From Actinomycetota bacterium (GTDB taxonomy: Bacteria > Acidobacteriota > Blastocatellia > Chloracidobacteriales > Chloracidobacteriaceae), in contig JAAFHI010000243.1 of NCBI GenBank assembly GCA_013298335.1, forward strand, positions 1 to 5,981: a DNA stretch of 5,981 nt. Reading direction: 5' to 3'. The position numbers were made by a program, and so were the translations under genes. Positions 1-5,176 of this stretch are shown one piece after another (position 1 is the first letter of the stretch; every line of letters begins with the position of its first letter). The notes beneath the pieces were generated by a model, which was given only the letters and a program-made list of their open reading frames with translations, did not search any database and was not told where the DNA came from.

Positions 1-34
1 GCTCGCCCCGCCGGATTTTGTGGGGTGGGGAAGA

Positions 35-90
35 GAATGCGGAATGCGGAATATCGAATGCGGAATCTGAAAATTCTCAATTCTCAATTA
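35..90. repeat. Tandem 7-bp repeat (heptamer array)
   Basis: Eight consecutive 7-base units can be read. The first five begin GAAT (GAATGCG, GAATGCG, GAATATC, GAATGCG, GAATCTG). The last three drift to AAAATTC, TCAATTC and TCAATTA. The period holds at 7 over 56 bases. The second half is AT-rich, unlike the surrounding sequence. A 7-bp period is not a multiple of three, which argues against a coding role. It may be a slippage product or a short tandem repeat of the kind known as STRR in cyanobacteria (analogy only). Confidence 0.7.
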
Positions 91-101
91 CTCCCCGGTT
101 T

Positions 102-163
102 CCCCCGATTCGCTCGAAGACTCGCGTCATCGGGGGCTATATGCGGACACCCGCCTCGCGGGT
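102..163. other. Two adjacent hairpins inside the repeat region
   Basis: CCCCCGAT (102-109) pairs perfectly with ATCGGGGG (129-136) across a 19-base loop. ACCCGC (149-154) pairs perfectly with GCGGGT (158-163) across a 3-base loop. Neither is followed by a strong T run on either strand, so they are not classic intrinsic terminators. Paired GC-rich hairpins like these are typical of dispersed REP-like intergenic elements; I recall similar arrangements from planctomycete-type genomes but cannot verify this here. Confidence 0.5.
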
Positions 164-217
164 TTCAAAGGCAGTTCTACGCGTTCACCCCACAAAAACC
201 GGTGGGATCAGAAGAAC

Positions 218-263
218 GGAAGTCCGCCCGACTCTTCAATATTGAGGAATCGAGCGGACTTCC
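218..263 (-). terminator. 46-bp near-palindrome, possible 3'-end hairpin of the sigma/anti-sigma operon
   Basis: The arms 218-240 and 241-263 meet without a spacer and match at 20 of 23 positions. In a minus-strand transcript two of the three mismatches become G-U pairs, leaving one A-C mismatch, so the fold is better on the strand that reads out of the anti-sigma gene. It starts about 90 bases beyond that gene's stop codon. There is no clear U tract after the hairpin, so an intrinsic terminator is unproven; a 3'-end stabilising or processing structure is equally possible. Each arm carries a copy of the AAGTCCGCYCGAYTC box that recurs near 3198. Confidence 0.4.
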
Positions 264-286
264 TGGCAAAACGGAACTTTCTTCCC

Positions 287-354
287 GACTCTCAAGACCC
301 CCAAGACCCCCAAGACCCGGTTTTCAGACTCCCAGACTCCCAGACTCCAAGACT
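287..354 (-). repeat. GTCTTGG-type nonamer array abutting the anti-sigma stop codon
   Basis: Read on the minus strand from the stop codon, the array runs GTCTTGGA, GTCTGGGA, GTCTGGGA, a longer GTCTGAAAACCGG unit, then GTCTTGGGG, GTCTTGGGG, GTCTTGAGA and a terminal GTC. Units are 8 or 9 bases long. The array begins one base after the TGA of the anti-sigma gene and has the same orientation relative to transcription as the array at 3126-3164, which overlaps the end of the FAD oxidoreductase gene. Confidence 0.75.
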
Positions 355-1107
355 TCACCCATGAATGTAGACCTGATCCACCAGCAGCACGATCTGGGTG
401 GCGATCGGGTTGCCCTGTTTCGTCAGGGCCGGGCGGAAGGCCGTCCGCTGGAGGGCCGCGTCGATGACGGCGGCGGTCCGGGCGTCGGTGGTGGGTGAAA
501 CGAGCTGGACGCACCGGGCTTGTCCCGTGGGTGAAACTTCGGCGATGACCACCACGCCGCCTTCTTCATCGGTCAGGAACAGCGCCGAGGGCATGGATTC
601 GAAGCCCGGCGCGACCGAGCCGAGGGTCGGGCGGGTGTAGGCGACCGGGCGGGCGTTCTGGGCGCGGGTGGCGAAGGGCCGCATTTCATCGGCGGGTACA
701 TAGACCACGTTGAACTGCGGCGTCTGGGTCAGGCGCAGCATCGGTTTGAACGACACCAGTACGCCGACGAAGAGCATGGCGGTGATGGCGAGCCCGACGC
801 CGTAGCCGGTCGCCATCGGACGGATCGCGAGGTGGCGCAGCAGCCAGCGGAAATCGCTCCAGTGTTCGCGTTCGCGGCGGCGGGCGGCGTCCTGCATCGC
901 GCTGACGATGCGGCGGGAGAGGACCGGGTCGGCCTGTTCTCCGGGCAGTCCGCGCAGGGCGGCCCGAACTTCGTGGAGTTCTTCGAGGCGGGCGTGGCAG
1001 GCCGCGCAGTGCGACGCGTGAAAGGCCATCGCGTCGGCGTGTTCTCCGGGCAGGTCGGCATCGACGTACGGGGAGAGATCAAGGTTGAACTGTTCACAAT
1101 TCATCAT
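355..1107 (-). CDS. Zinc-binding anti-sigma factor with TonB-C-like periplasmic domain
   Basis: This 250-residue protein most likely holds the upstream-encoded ECF sigma factor inactive at the inner membrane. The N-terminus is a zf-HC2 (ZAS) domain: Cys4, then the H-x3-C-x2-C motif at His30, Cys34 and Cys37. A single membrane segment lies at about residues 98-120. The C-terminal part, about 183-248, has the look of a TonB C-terminal fold (GGVVVIAEVSPTGQ, a DAALQRTAFRPAL segment, a final beta strand QIVLLV) and should be periplasmic. The start at 1107 is preceded by a strong AAGGAGG ribosome site 10 bases upstream; a second Met follows immediately. The gene lies 25 bp after the sigma gene, so the two are surely co-transcribed. 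Its TGA stop is followed directly by a nonamer repeat array. Zinc-finger anti-sigma identity is secure; the TonB-C assignment is by pattern and less certain. Confidence 0.88.
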   Translation of the reverse strand: MMNCEQFNLDLSPYVDADLPGEHADAMAFHASHCAACHARLEELHEVRAALRGLPGEQADPVLSRRIVSAMQDAARRREREHWSDFRWLLRHLAIRPMATGYGVGLAITAMLFVGVLVSFKPMLRLTQTPQFNVVYVPADEMRPFATRAQNARPVAYTRPTLGSVAPGFESMPSALFLTDEEGGVVVIAEVSPTGQARCVQLVSPTTDARTAAVIDAALQRTAFRPALTKQGNPIATQIVLLVDQVYIHG

Positions 1108-1117
1108 CGGTTTCGAG

Positions 1118-1124
1118 CCTCCTT
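1118..1124 (-). promoter_or_regulatory. Strong ribosome binding site of the anti-sigma gene
   Basis: The minus strand reads AAGGAGG with 10 bases between it and the ATG at 1107, inside the 25-bp gap after the sigma-factor stop codon. This near-perfect Shine-Dalgarno sequence contrasts with the weak or absent sites in front of the FAD oxidoreductase and FabF genes, and suggests that the anti-sigma factor is translated at least as well as its sigma factor. Confidence 0.75.
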
Positions 1125-1132
1125 CGTTCCGT

Positions 1133-1789
1133 TCAGAAACGGTCCTTCAGAGCCTGGCGCAACGCGTCGCGTCCGCGGGCGATGCGCGATTTGACCGTGC
1201 CGACGGAAAGTTCGAGGGCTTCGGCGATTTCCTCGTAGCTCAGGCCGCGCACATCGCGCATGACGACGGCGACGCGGAAATCGAATTTCAGGGTGGCGAG
1301 CGCCGCGGTCAGATGCCGCTGTCGCTCCATCAGCAGCGCCTGCTGCTCGGGATCGAGGTCGGATGAGGCGATGCGTTCGGCGAGCGATTGACCGTCCTCG
1401 GTTTCAACCGCGTCGAGCGAAACCGTCTCGCGCCGCCAGCGCCGCTTCCACCAGCGCTGGTGGTTCGACGCCTGATTGACGGCAATCCGGTAAATCCACG
1501 TCTTCATTTCACAGTCGCCGCGAAACGATTTGGCGAAGCGGAAGACGTTGAGGAAGGTTTCCTGGGTGAGGTCGCGGGCGTCCTCGGGATGGTTGAGCAA
1601 CCGGAAGAGCAGGTTGTAGACCATCGGCTGGAAGCGGGTGACCAGTTGCTCGAACGCCGCGTTGCGGCCTTCGCGGATGCCTTCGAGCAGGGCCGTGTCC
1701 GAAACGGAGAGACGACCGCACGGCGCGGCGGCAAATTCCGTCCCGTCGGCGGCTGTCGTCAATGCGGCGATATCCTCAACTCGCATCAT
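1133..1789 (-). CDS. ECF-family RNA polymerase sigma factor (sigma-E type)
   Basis: This 218-residue protein directs RNA polymerase to a stress or envelope regulon. Region 2 covers about residues 44-112, with the DLTQETFLNVF core (73-83) and the KTWIYRIAVNQ promoter-melting segment (96-106). A variable linker follows. Region 4 covers about 157-213, with the helix-turn-helix LSYEEIAEALELSVGTVKSR (183-202). The frame stays open to 1924, but I start at the ATG at 1789: a GGAG lies 11 bases upstream (1801-1804), and an ECF-type promoter at 1833-1860 would begin transcription around 1827, inside the longer frame. The extra 45 residues also have no sigma-factor character. The anti-sigma factor follows directly. 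The class is certain; the exact start is moderately sure, since a second ATG follows at 1786. Confidence 0.93.
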   Translation of the reverse strand: MMRVEDIAALTTAADGTEFAAAPCGRLSVSDTALLEGIREGRNAAFEQLVTRFQPMVYNLLFRLLNHPEDARDLTQETFLNVFRFAKSFRGDCEMKTWIYRIAVNQASNHQRWWKRRWRRETVSLDAVETEDGQSLAERIASSDLDPEQQALLMERQRHLTAALATLKFDFRVAVVMRDVRGLSYEEIAEALELSVGTVKSRIARGRDALRQALKDRF

Positions 1790-1832
1790 TTCGAATCGCG
1801 CTCCACGAAGATTTCGAAGGCGTACACAACCC

Positions 1833-1860
1833 TTCGACACCGGTTTTTCGGAAAGGTTCC
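1833..1860 (-). promoter_or_regulatory. ECF-type promoter, probably autoregulatory
   Basis: On the minus strand a -35 GGAACC (1860-1855) is followed by exactly 16 bases and a -10 GTCGAA (1838-1833). This closely fits the sigma-E-like pattern GGAAC-N16/17-GTC. Transcription would begin near 1827, giving a leader of about 38 bases that contains the GGAG ribosome site. ECF sigma genes commonly drive their own operon. A second GGAACC lies 19 bases further upstream (1879-1874) but has no matching -10. Confidence 0.6.
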
Positions 1861-1922
1861 CGGAAAATATGCCGGTTCCGGGAGCGAAAGGCGAATTCGG
1901 GCGGTAAGATGAGGAAATAGCC

Positions 1923-1949
1923 ACGGATTACACGGATTACACGGACTCA
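1923..1949 (+). repeat. ACGGATTAC nonamer repeat in the translation start region
   Basis: Two exact ACGGATTAC units (1923-1931, 1932-1940) are followed by a diverged third, ACGGACTCA (1941-1949), ending 4 bases before the ATG of the FAD oxidoreductase. The array occupies the place where a ribosome binding site would be, and no clear Shine-Dalgarno sequence is seen. The segment AGCCACGGATTA (1919-1930) recurs as its reverse complement TAATCCGTGGCT at 4784-4795, so this is part of a dispersed repeat family. Confidence 0.7.
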
Positions 1950-1953
1950 CCGA

Positions 1954-3141
1954 ATGAACGTCGCCATCATCGGTTCCGGCCCCGCCGGTTCACATCTCGC
2001 CCACACGCTCGCGACCGCCGGTGCGCGGGTTCGCCTCTACGACATGCATCGCGGCGCGTGGGAAAAACCCTGCGGCGGCGGCATTACCGCCAAAGCGTTG
2101 CGTCAGTTCGGTTTTCTGCTCGAAGAAAAAACCGCCGAGTTCCCCCGGCAGGCGATTTCCGAAATCGAGATTCTCTCGCCGCGCGGGCGCGCCGTGACCT
2201 TTCCACTCGCCGATGCGCCGTTCCGGATTTTCTCGCGGACCAACCTCAACGGCCTGCTGCTCGCGCGGGCGCAGGCCACCGGGGCAGATTTCATACCGCG
2301 CCGGGTGACGGCTTTCGCGCCCGACGGCGACGGCTGGCGTATCGAGGCCGACGGCGACATCTGGCGGGCGGATTTTCTGGTCGGCGCGGACGGCTGCACG
2401 AGCGGCACGCGCCGGCAACTCGTCGGACGCCTGCCCGACGAAGATCAGGCAATGTGTTGCGGCTACTACATTTCCGCCCCCGGCACGCCGCGCGCGGTGG
2501 TCGCGTTTCCGAAGGATTTCAGCGGGTACGTCTGGGCTTTTCCGCGTCCGGACCACGTTTCCTACGGCATCATCAACCAGTGCGGCGAATATCCCCTCCC
2601 GGAACTCTGGAAGGAACTCGACCGGTTCGTGCGCTGGCATCTCGGCGGCGAACTGCCGAAGGACCGCGTGAAATACGCCGCGCGGGTCCCGATGCTCCGC
2701 AAGAAATCGTGGAAAACGAACCGCGTGTCGGGCGCGAACTGGGCGCTCGTCGGCGACGCCGCCGGATTCGTCGATCCGATTACCGGGGAAGGCATTTACT
2801 ACGCATTGCAATCGGCGCATCTGCTCGGCGAGGCGTTGACGCGCCATGCGCCCGCGACCTACGACCGGCTCTGGCGCAAGGAGTTCGAAGCCGATCTGAC
2901 GGAGGCCTCGCGGCGGTTGCCGAAGTTCTATCGCGGTTCGATGCTCGGCGCGCCGGTGATTGACCGCGTCCTCCAGCTTTCCGGAAAGCACGGCGGCGTG
3001 GTGGACATCATGTCGCAGGCGCTCGCGGGCGACGTGGACTACGTCACGATGAAGGGCCGCGTCCTGACCAGCATGCTCAAGCCCGCGAACTGGTTCGGGA
3101 AGAAACTCGAAGTCAGGCAAATACAGTCTTGGGCGTCTTGA
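1954..3141 (+). CDS. FAD-dependent oxidoreductase, geranylgeranyl reductase family
   Basis: This 395-residue flavoprotein has the full set of GGR-family motifs. An N-terminal Rossmann fold binds FAD (GSGPAG, residues 7-12). The family's CGGG signature follows (Cys40-Gly43). The ADG segment lies at 145-147, GYVWAFP at 191-197, and the second FAD motif GDAAGFVDPITGEG at 267-280. Members saturate double bonds in isoprenoid chains (archaeal lipids, chlorophyll phytyl chain, menaquinone tail) or act as less defined oxidoreductases; the substrate here is unknown. The ATG at 1954 fits because the dinucleotide fold begins at once (MNVAIIGSG). No good ribosome site is visible; a nonamer repeat takes its place. 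The last codons (QSWAS) and the TGA lie inside another nonamer array, so the original C-terminus was probably replaced by repeat sequence. The gene diverges from the sigma operon and precedes fabF on the same strand. Confidence 0.88.
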   Translation: MNVAIIGSGPAGSHLAHTLATAGARVRLYDMHRGAWEKPCGGGITAKALRQFGFLLEEKTAEFPRQAISEIEILSPRGRAVTFPLADAPFRIFSRTNLNGLLLARAQATGADFIPRRVTAFAPDGDGWRIEADGDIWRADFLVGADGCTSGTRRQLVGRLPDEDQAMCCGYYISAPGTPRAVVAFPKDFSGYVWAFPRPDHVSYGIINQCGEYPLPELWKELDRFVRWHLGGELPKDRVKYAARVPMLRKKSWKTNRVSGANWALVGDAAGFVDPITGEGIYYALQSAHLLGEALTRHAPATYDRLWRKEFEADLTEASRRLPKFYRGSMLGAPVIDRVLQLSGKHGGVVDIMSQALAGDVDYVTMKGRVLTSMLKPANWFGKKLEVRQIQSWAS

Positions 3142-3164
3142 GAGTCTTGGGTGTCTTGAGTGTC
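3126..3164 (+). repeat. GTCTTGRGN nonamer array overlapping the oxidoreductase stop codon
   Basis: Four 9-base units are seen, GTCTTGGGC, GTCTTGAGA, GTCTTGGGT and GTCTTGAGT, ending in GTC. The TGA stop of the FAD oxidoreductase (3139-3141) lies inside the second unit. The array has the same orientation relative to its upstream gene as the array after the anti-sigma gene, including a shared last part close to GTCTTGAGAGTC. Confidence 0.8.
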
Positions 3165-3194
3165 AAAGAAGTTTCACTTGACCTGACCTTGTAA

Positions 3195-3213
3195 AGAAAG
3201 TCCGCTCGACTCC
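3195..3213 (+). repeat. Conserved box AGAAAGTCCGCTCGACTCC
   Basis: This 19-base box matches AGGAAGTCCGCTCGATTCC on the minus strand at 264-246 at 17 of 19 positions, and the left arm of the 218-263 palindrome in a slightly more diverged form. In both places it lies about 30 bases beyond the end of a GTCTTGG-type array and downstream of a gene. It is therefore a component of a composite intergenic element rather than a chance match. Its function is unknown. Confidence 0.6.
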
Positions 3214-3256
3214 CCAGACTCCCCAGACTCCCCAGACTCCCCAGACTCCCCAGACT
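3208..3256. repeat. Perfect GACTCCCCA nonamer array
   Basis: Five identical 9-base units GACTCCCCA (3208-3252) are followed by GACT. The reverse complement reads GTCTGGGGA, the same repeat family as the arrays at 287-354 and 3126-3164 but inverted relative to the latter. The two arrays between the oxidoreductase and fabF could therefore pair across a loop of about 43 bases, with one mismatch per unit. Perfect conservation suggests recent expansion by slippage. Confidence 0.85.
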
Positions 3257-3263
3257 GTCTTTC

Positions 3264-3293
3264 TTGCCTGACGCTTCGCGAAAAGGGTAGCAT
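3264..3293 (+). promoter_or_regulatory. Weak candidate housekeeping promoter for fabF
   Basis: TTGCCT (3264-3269) and TAGCAT (3288-3293) are separated by 18 bases, about 40 bases before the fabF start codon. The matches to the sigma-70 consensus are partial (3 of 6 and 4 of 6). The site lies just after the nonamer array, in the only non-repetitive sequence before the gene, which is where a promoter would be expected. The region between it and the start codon is AT-rich and lacks a clear ribosome site. Confidence 0.25.
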
Positions 3294-3333
3294 TCCCGCT
3301 TACTTTATCTTTCGCGGAACTTATTTTCTTTTT

Positions 3334-4596
3334 ATGGAAAACACGGCTTCTTGGAAACGTCGCGTGGTGGTTACCGGAATCGGGCTCGTCACGCCCATCG
3401 GCAATACGCGGGAAGAGAACTGGCTGGGATTGATGGAAGGTCGCTCGGGCGCGGGTCCGATTACGCATTTCGACGCGACCGGTTTCGATGTGCGGTTTGC
3501 CGCCGAAGTGAAGCACTTCGACCCGGCGGTGTTCTTCGAGGCGAAGGACATCAAGCGCACCGCGCCCTACATTCAATACGCCGTGGCGGCGGCGACCGAA
3601 GCCGTCGCCGACAGCGGTATCGACTTCACGAAGGAAGACGGCGAGCGGTGCGGTGTTTACGTCAGCAGCGGCATCGGCGGCTTCGGCGTCATCGAGCGCG
3701 AGCACCGGAAGTATCTCAAGGACGGCCCGCGTCATATTTCGCCCTATTTCATGATTTCGTTCCTCGTGAACATGGCCTCCGGGCACATTTCGCACCGCTG
3801 GGGACTCAAGGGACCGAACTCGGCGACGGCGACGGCCTGCGCGGCGAGCGTTCACGCCATCGGTGATGCGTTCCGGCTGATTCAGGAAGGTGATGCCGAC
3901 GTCATGGTCAGCGGTGGCGCAGAGGGTGCGATCACGCCGATGGGCGTGGGCGGTTTCGCAGCGGCGAGGGCGATGTCCACCCGCAACGACGACCCGCTGC
4001 ATGCGTCACGACCGTTTGAAGCGGGGCGTGACGGTTTTCTGCTCGGCGAAGGTTCGGGCGTGATGGTGCTCGAAGAGTACGAACGGGCGGTGGCGCGCGG
4101 CGCGAAGATTTATGCCGAACTGGTCGGTTACGGCATGAGCGGCGACGCTCATCACATCACCGCGCCCGCGCCGAACGGCGACGGCGTCTACCGGATGATC
4201 CGCACGACGCTCGCCGACGCGGGCATCCGGCCCGATCAGGTGGATTACATCAACGCGCACGGCACCTCGACGCCCTACAACGACAAGTTCGAGACCATCG
4301 CCATCAAGCGCGCCTTCGAGGACCACGCCTACAAACTGGCGGTGAGTTCGACGAAGTCCATGACCGGGCACACGCTCGGCGCGGCGGGCGGCATCGAAGC
4401 CTGTTTCAGCGCGCTGGCCGTCGAACGCCAGACCATGCCGCCGACCATCAATTACGAAACGCCCGACCCCGAGTGCGATCTGGATTACGTGCCGAATACG
4501 CCGCGTCAGGCGAAGATCGAATACGCACTGTCGAACGCCTCCGGCTTCGGCGGCACGAACGGCGGCCTGATCTTCAAGCGGTACGCGTCGAACTGA
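3334..4596 (+). CDS. fabF: Beta-ketoacyl-ACP synthase II (FabF-type)
   Basis: This 420-residue cytosolic condensing enzyme extends acyl-ACP with malonyl-ACP in type II fatty acid synthesis. Residues 9-20 hold the opening RRVVVTGIGLVT strand. The catalytic nucleophile is Cys169 (TATACAAS), with His309 (NAHGTSTP) and His346 (KSMTGHTLGA). Lys341 and the gatekeeper Phe405 (GFGGTNG) are also present. The Cys-His-His spacings of 140 and 37 equal those of E. coli FabF (C163, H303, H340), and the length is normal. The ATG at 3334 leaves a short N-terminal extension before the first strand; no strong ribosome site is visible. No acyl carrier protein, reductase or malonyl transferase gene adjoins it, so this may be a stand-alone housekeeping copy or an extra synthase for a special lipid. 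The preceding oxidoreductase is on the same strand, 192 bp away across repeats. Confidence 0.93.
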   Translation: MENTASWKRRVVVTGIGLVTPIGNTREENWLGLMEGRSGAGPITHFDATGFDVRFAAEVKHFDPAVFFEAKDIKRTAPYIQYAVAAATEAVADSGIDFTKEDGERCGVYVSSGIGGFGVIEREHRKYLKDGPRHISPYFMISFLVNMASGHISHRWGLKGPNSATATACAASVHAIGDAFRLIQEGDADVMVSGGAEGAITPMGVGGFAAARAMSTRNDDPLHASRPFEAGRDGFLLGEGSGVMVLEEYERAVARGAKIYAELVGYGMSGDAHHITAPAPNGDGVYRMIRTTLADAGIRPDQVDYINAHGTSTPYNDKFETIAIKRAFEDHAYKLAVSSTKSMTGHTLGAAGGIEACFSALAVERQTMPPTINYETPDPECDLDYVPNTPRQAKIEYALSNASGFGGTNGGLIFKRYASN

Positions 4597-4617
4597 TTCG
4601 ACGGAAATAGTCCGGGT

Positions 4618-4651
4618 GTTCATGTACGGATGAACGCCCGTCGGGCGGTTC
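4618..4651 (+). terminator. Overlapping hairpins after fabF
   Basis: GTTCAT (4618-4623) pairs with ATGAAC (4630-4635). GAACGCCCG (4632-4640) pairs with CGGGCGGTTC (4642-4651), allowing one bulge and a small loop. The two stems share the bases 4632-4635 and so are mutually exclusive. They lie 22-55 bases after the fabF stop, where a terminator is expected, but no T run follows. A weak or factor-assisted 3'-end structure is the most that can be said. Confidence 0.3.
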
Positions 4652-4856
4652 GCGCACGTTGCGGCGGAGTCAACGCCGATCCTCGACGAAGGAAATGCCG
4701 ATGCCGACGAACCGCCTGTTTCGATGCCTTCCCTTTTTTCTCTTCAGATATTCCGTTCTTGAATTGATTGTCATTCCTCACGGTAATCCGTGGCTTTCCG
4801 GTTGTCGCGTGCGTCTGCGTGTGGCGGTCTTCGCCAAGGCAGAGGTTCAGGCGGAC
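4652..4856. other. Intergenic stretch without a supported gene
   Basis: No reading frame here has a plausible ribosome site together with family-like sequence. A short frame from the ATG at 4695 (58 residues) has a GGA too close to its start and no recognisable content. The sequence holds CACGG-TAAT-CCGTG (4779-4792), a small hairpin, within which TAATCCGTGGCT (4784-4795) matches the repeat before the FAD oxidoreductase. Otherwise I see nothing. Confidence 0.5.
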
Positions 4857-4877
4857 TTGTCAGCATTCTGAACCCCG

Positions 4878-5149
4878 GTGCGACTGTTGCAACGCCGAGT
4901 GTGGGTAATGCGCCTGCCGGTGCGGATGTTCTGACCGTGAGTGGGAGCGTCGTGACGGCCAGTGCGGGTGTTCTGAGCCCCGGTGCGACGTTGCGACGCC
5001 GAGTGCGGGTGATGCGCCTGCCGGTGCGGATGTTCTGACCGTGAGTGGGAGCGTCGTGACGGCCAGTGCTGACGTTCTGACCGCGAGTGCGGGTGTCGTG
5101 ACGTCGAGTGCGGGTACTTTGACGACGAGTGCGAAGTTCCTGCGTGCTT
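4878..5149 (+). repeat. 21-bp minisatellite, 13 units
   Basis: Thirteen consecutive units begin GTG, almost all GTGCG or close to it, at 4878, 4899, 4920, 4941, 4962, 4983, 5003, 5024, 5045, 5066, 5087, 5108 and 5129. All are 21 bases except the one at 4983, which is 20. The last unit has decayed, and a partial unit precedes 4878. The units at 4920 and 5024 are identical, as are those at 4941 and 5045. Units 4962-5065 copy the block from about 4859 to 4961, showing a five-unit duplication on top of the basic repeat. In one frame each unit encodes a heptapeptide near S-A-G-V-L-T-A. Confidence 0.88.
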
Positions 5150-5176
5150 TTTCGCCGTCGCGTCGATCTTTCCGCC

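Larger units (their letters stand above)
11..202. repeat. Structured intergenic region bounded by a 17-bp inverted repeat
   Basis: The segment is framed by CCGGATTTTGTGGGGTG (11-27) and its reverse complement CACCCCACAAAAACCGG (186-202), matching at 16 of 17 positions. Between them lie a heptamer array (35-90) and two hairpins (102-136, 149-163). I find no transposase and no convincing reading frame, so this looks like a non-autonomous intergenic repeat or MITE-like element; that identity is inference. Its left edge is only 10 bases from the window start, which fits an assembly that broke in a multicopy repeat. It lies downstream of the anti-sigma gene with respect to that gene's transcription. 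Confidence 0.45.

Noticed and set aside
25..498. 157-codon plus-strand frame across the left repeat region
   Set aside because: It runs through tandem repeats, hairpins and the end of the anti-sigma gene on the other strand; no ribosome site or family similarity.
1790..1924. Longer N-terminus for the sigma factor (start at 1924)
   Set aside because: The extra 45 residues lack sigma-factor character, and the ECF promoter and GGAG site lie inside this stretch.
1990..3120. 376-codon minus-strand open frame antisense to the FAD oxidoreductase
   Set aside because: High-GC shadow frame: its sequence is arginine/proline/alanine-rich without family motifs, while the plus strand carries every expected flavoprotein motif.
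3126..3256. Possible CRISPR array
   Set aside because: The units are contiguous 9-mers with no spacers and no cas genes nearby.
3163..4002. 279-codon minus-strand open frame over fabF and the nonamer arrays
   Set aside because: It is antisense to a certain FabF, and its tail is only the translated repeat (Gly-Val-Trp units).
4695..4871. Small plus-strand frame of 58 codons with a hydrophobic stretch
   Set aside because: Ribosome-like GGA is only one base from the ATG, and nothing in the sequence is recognisable.
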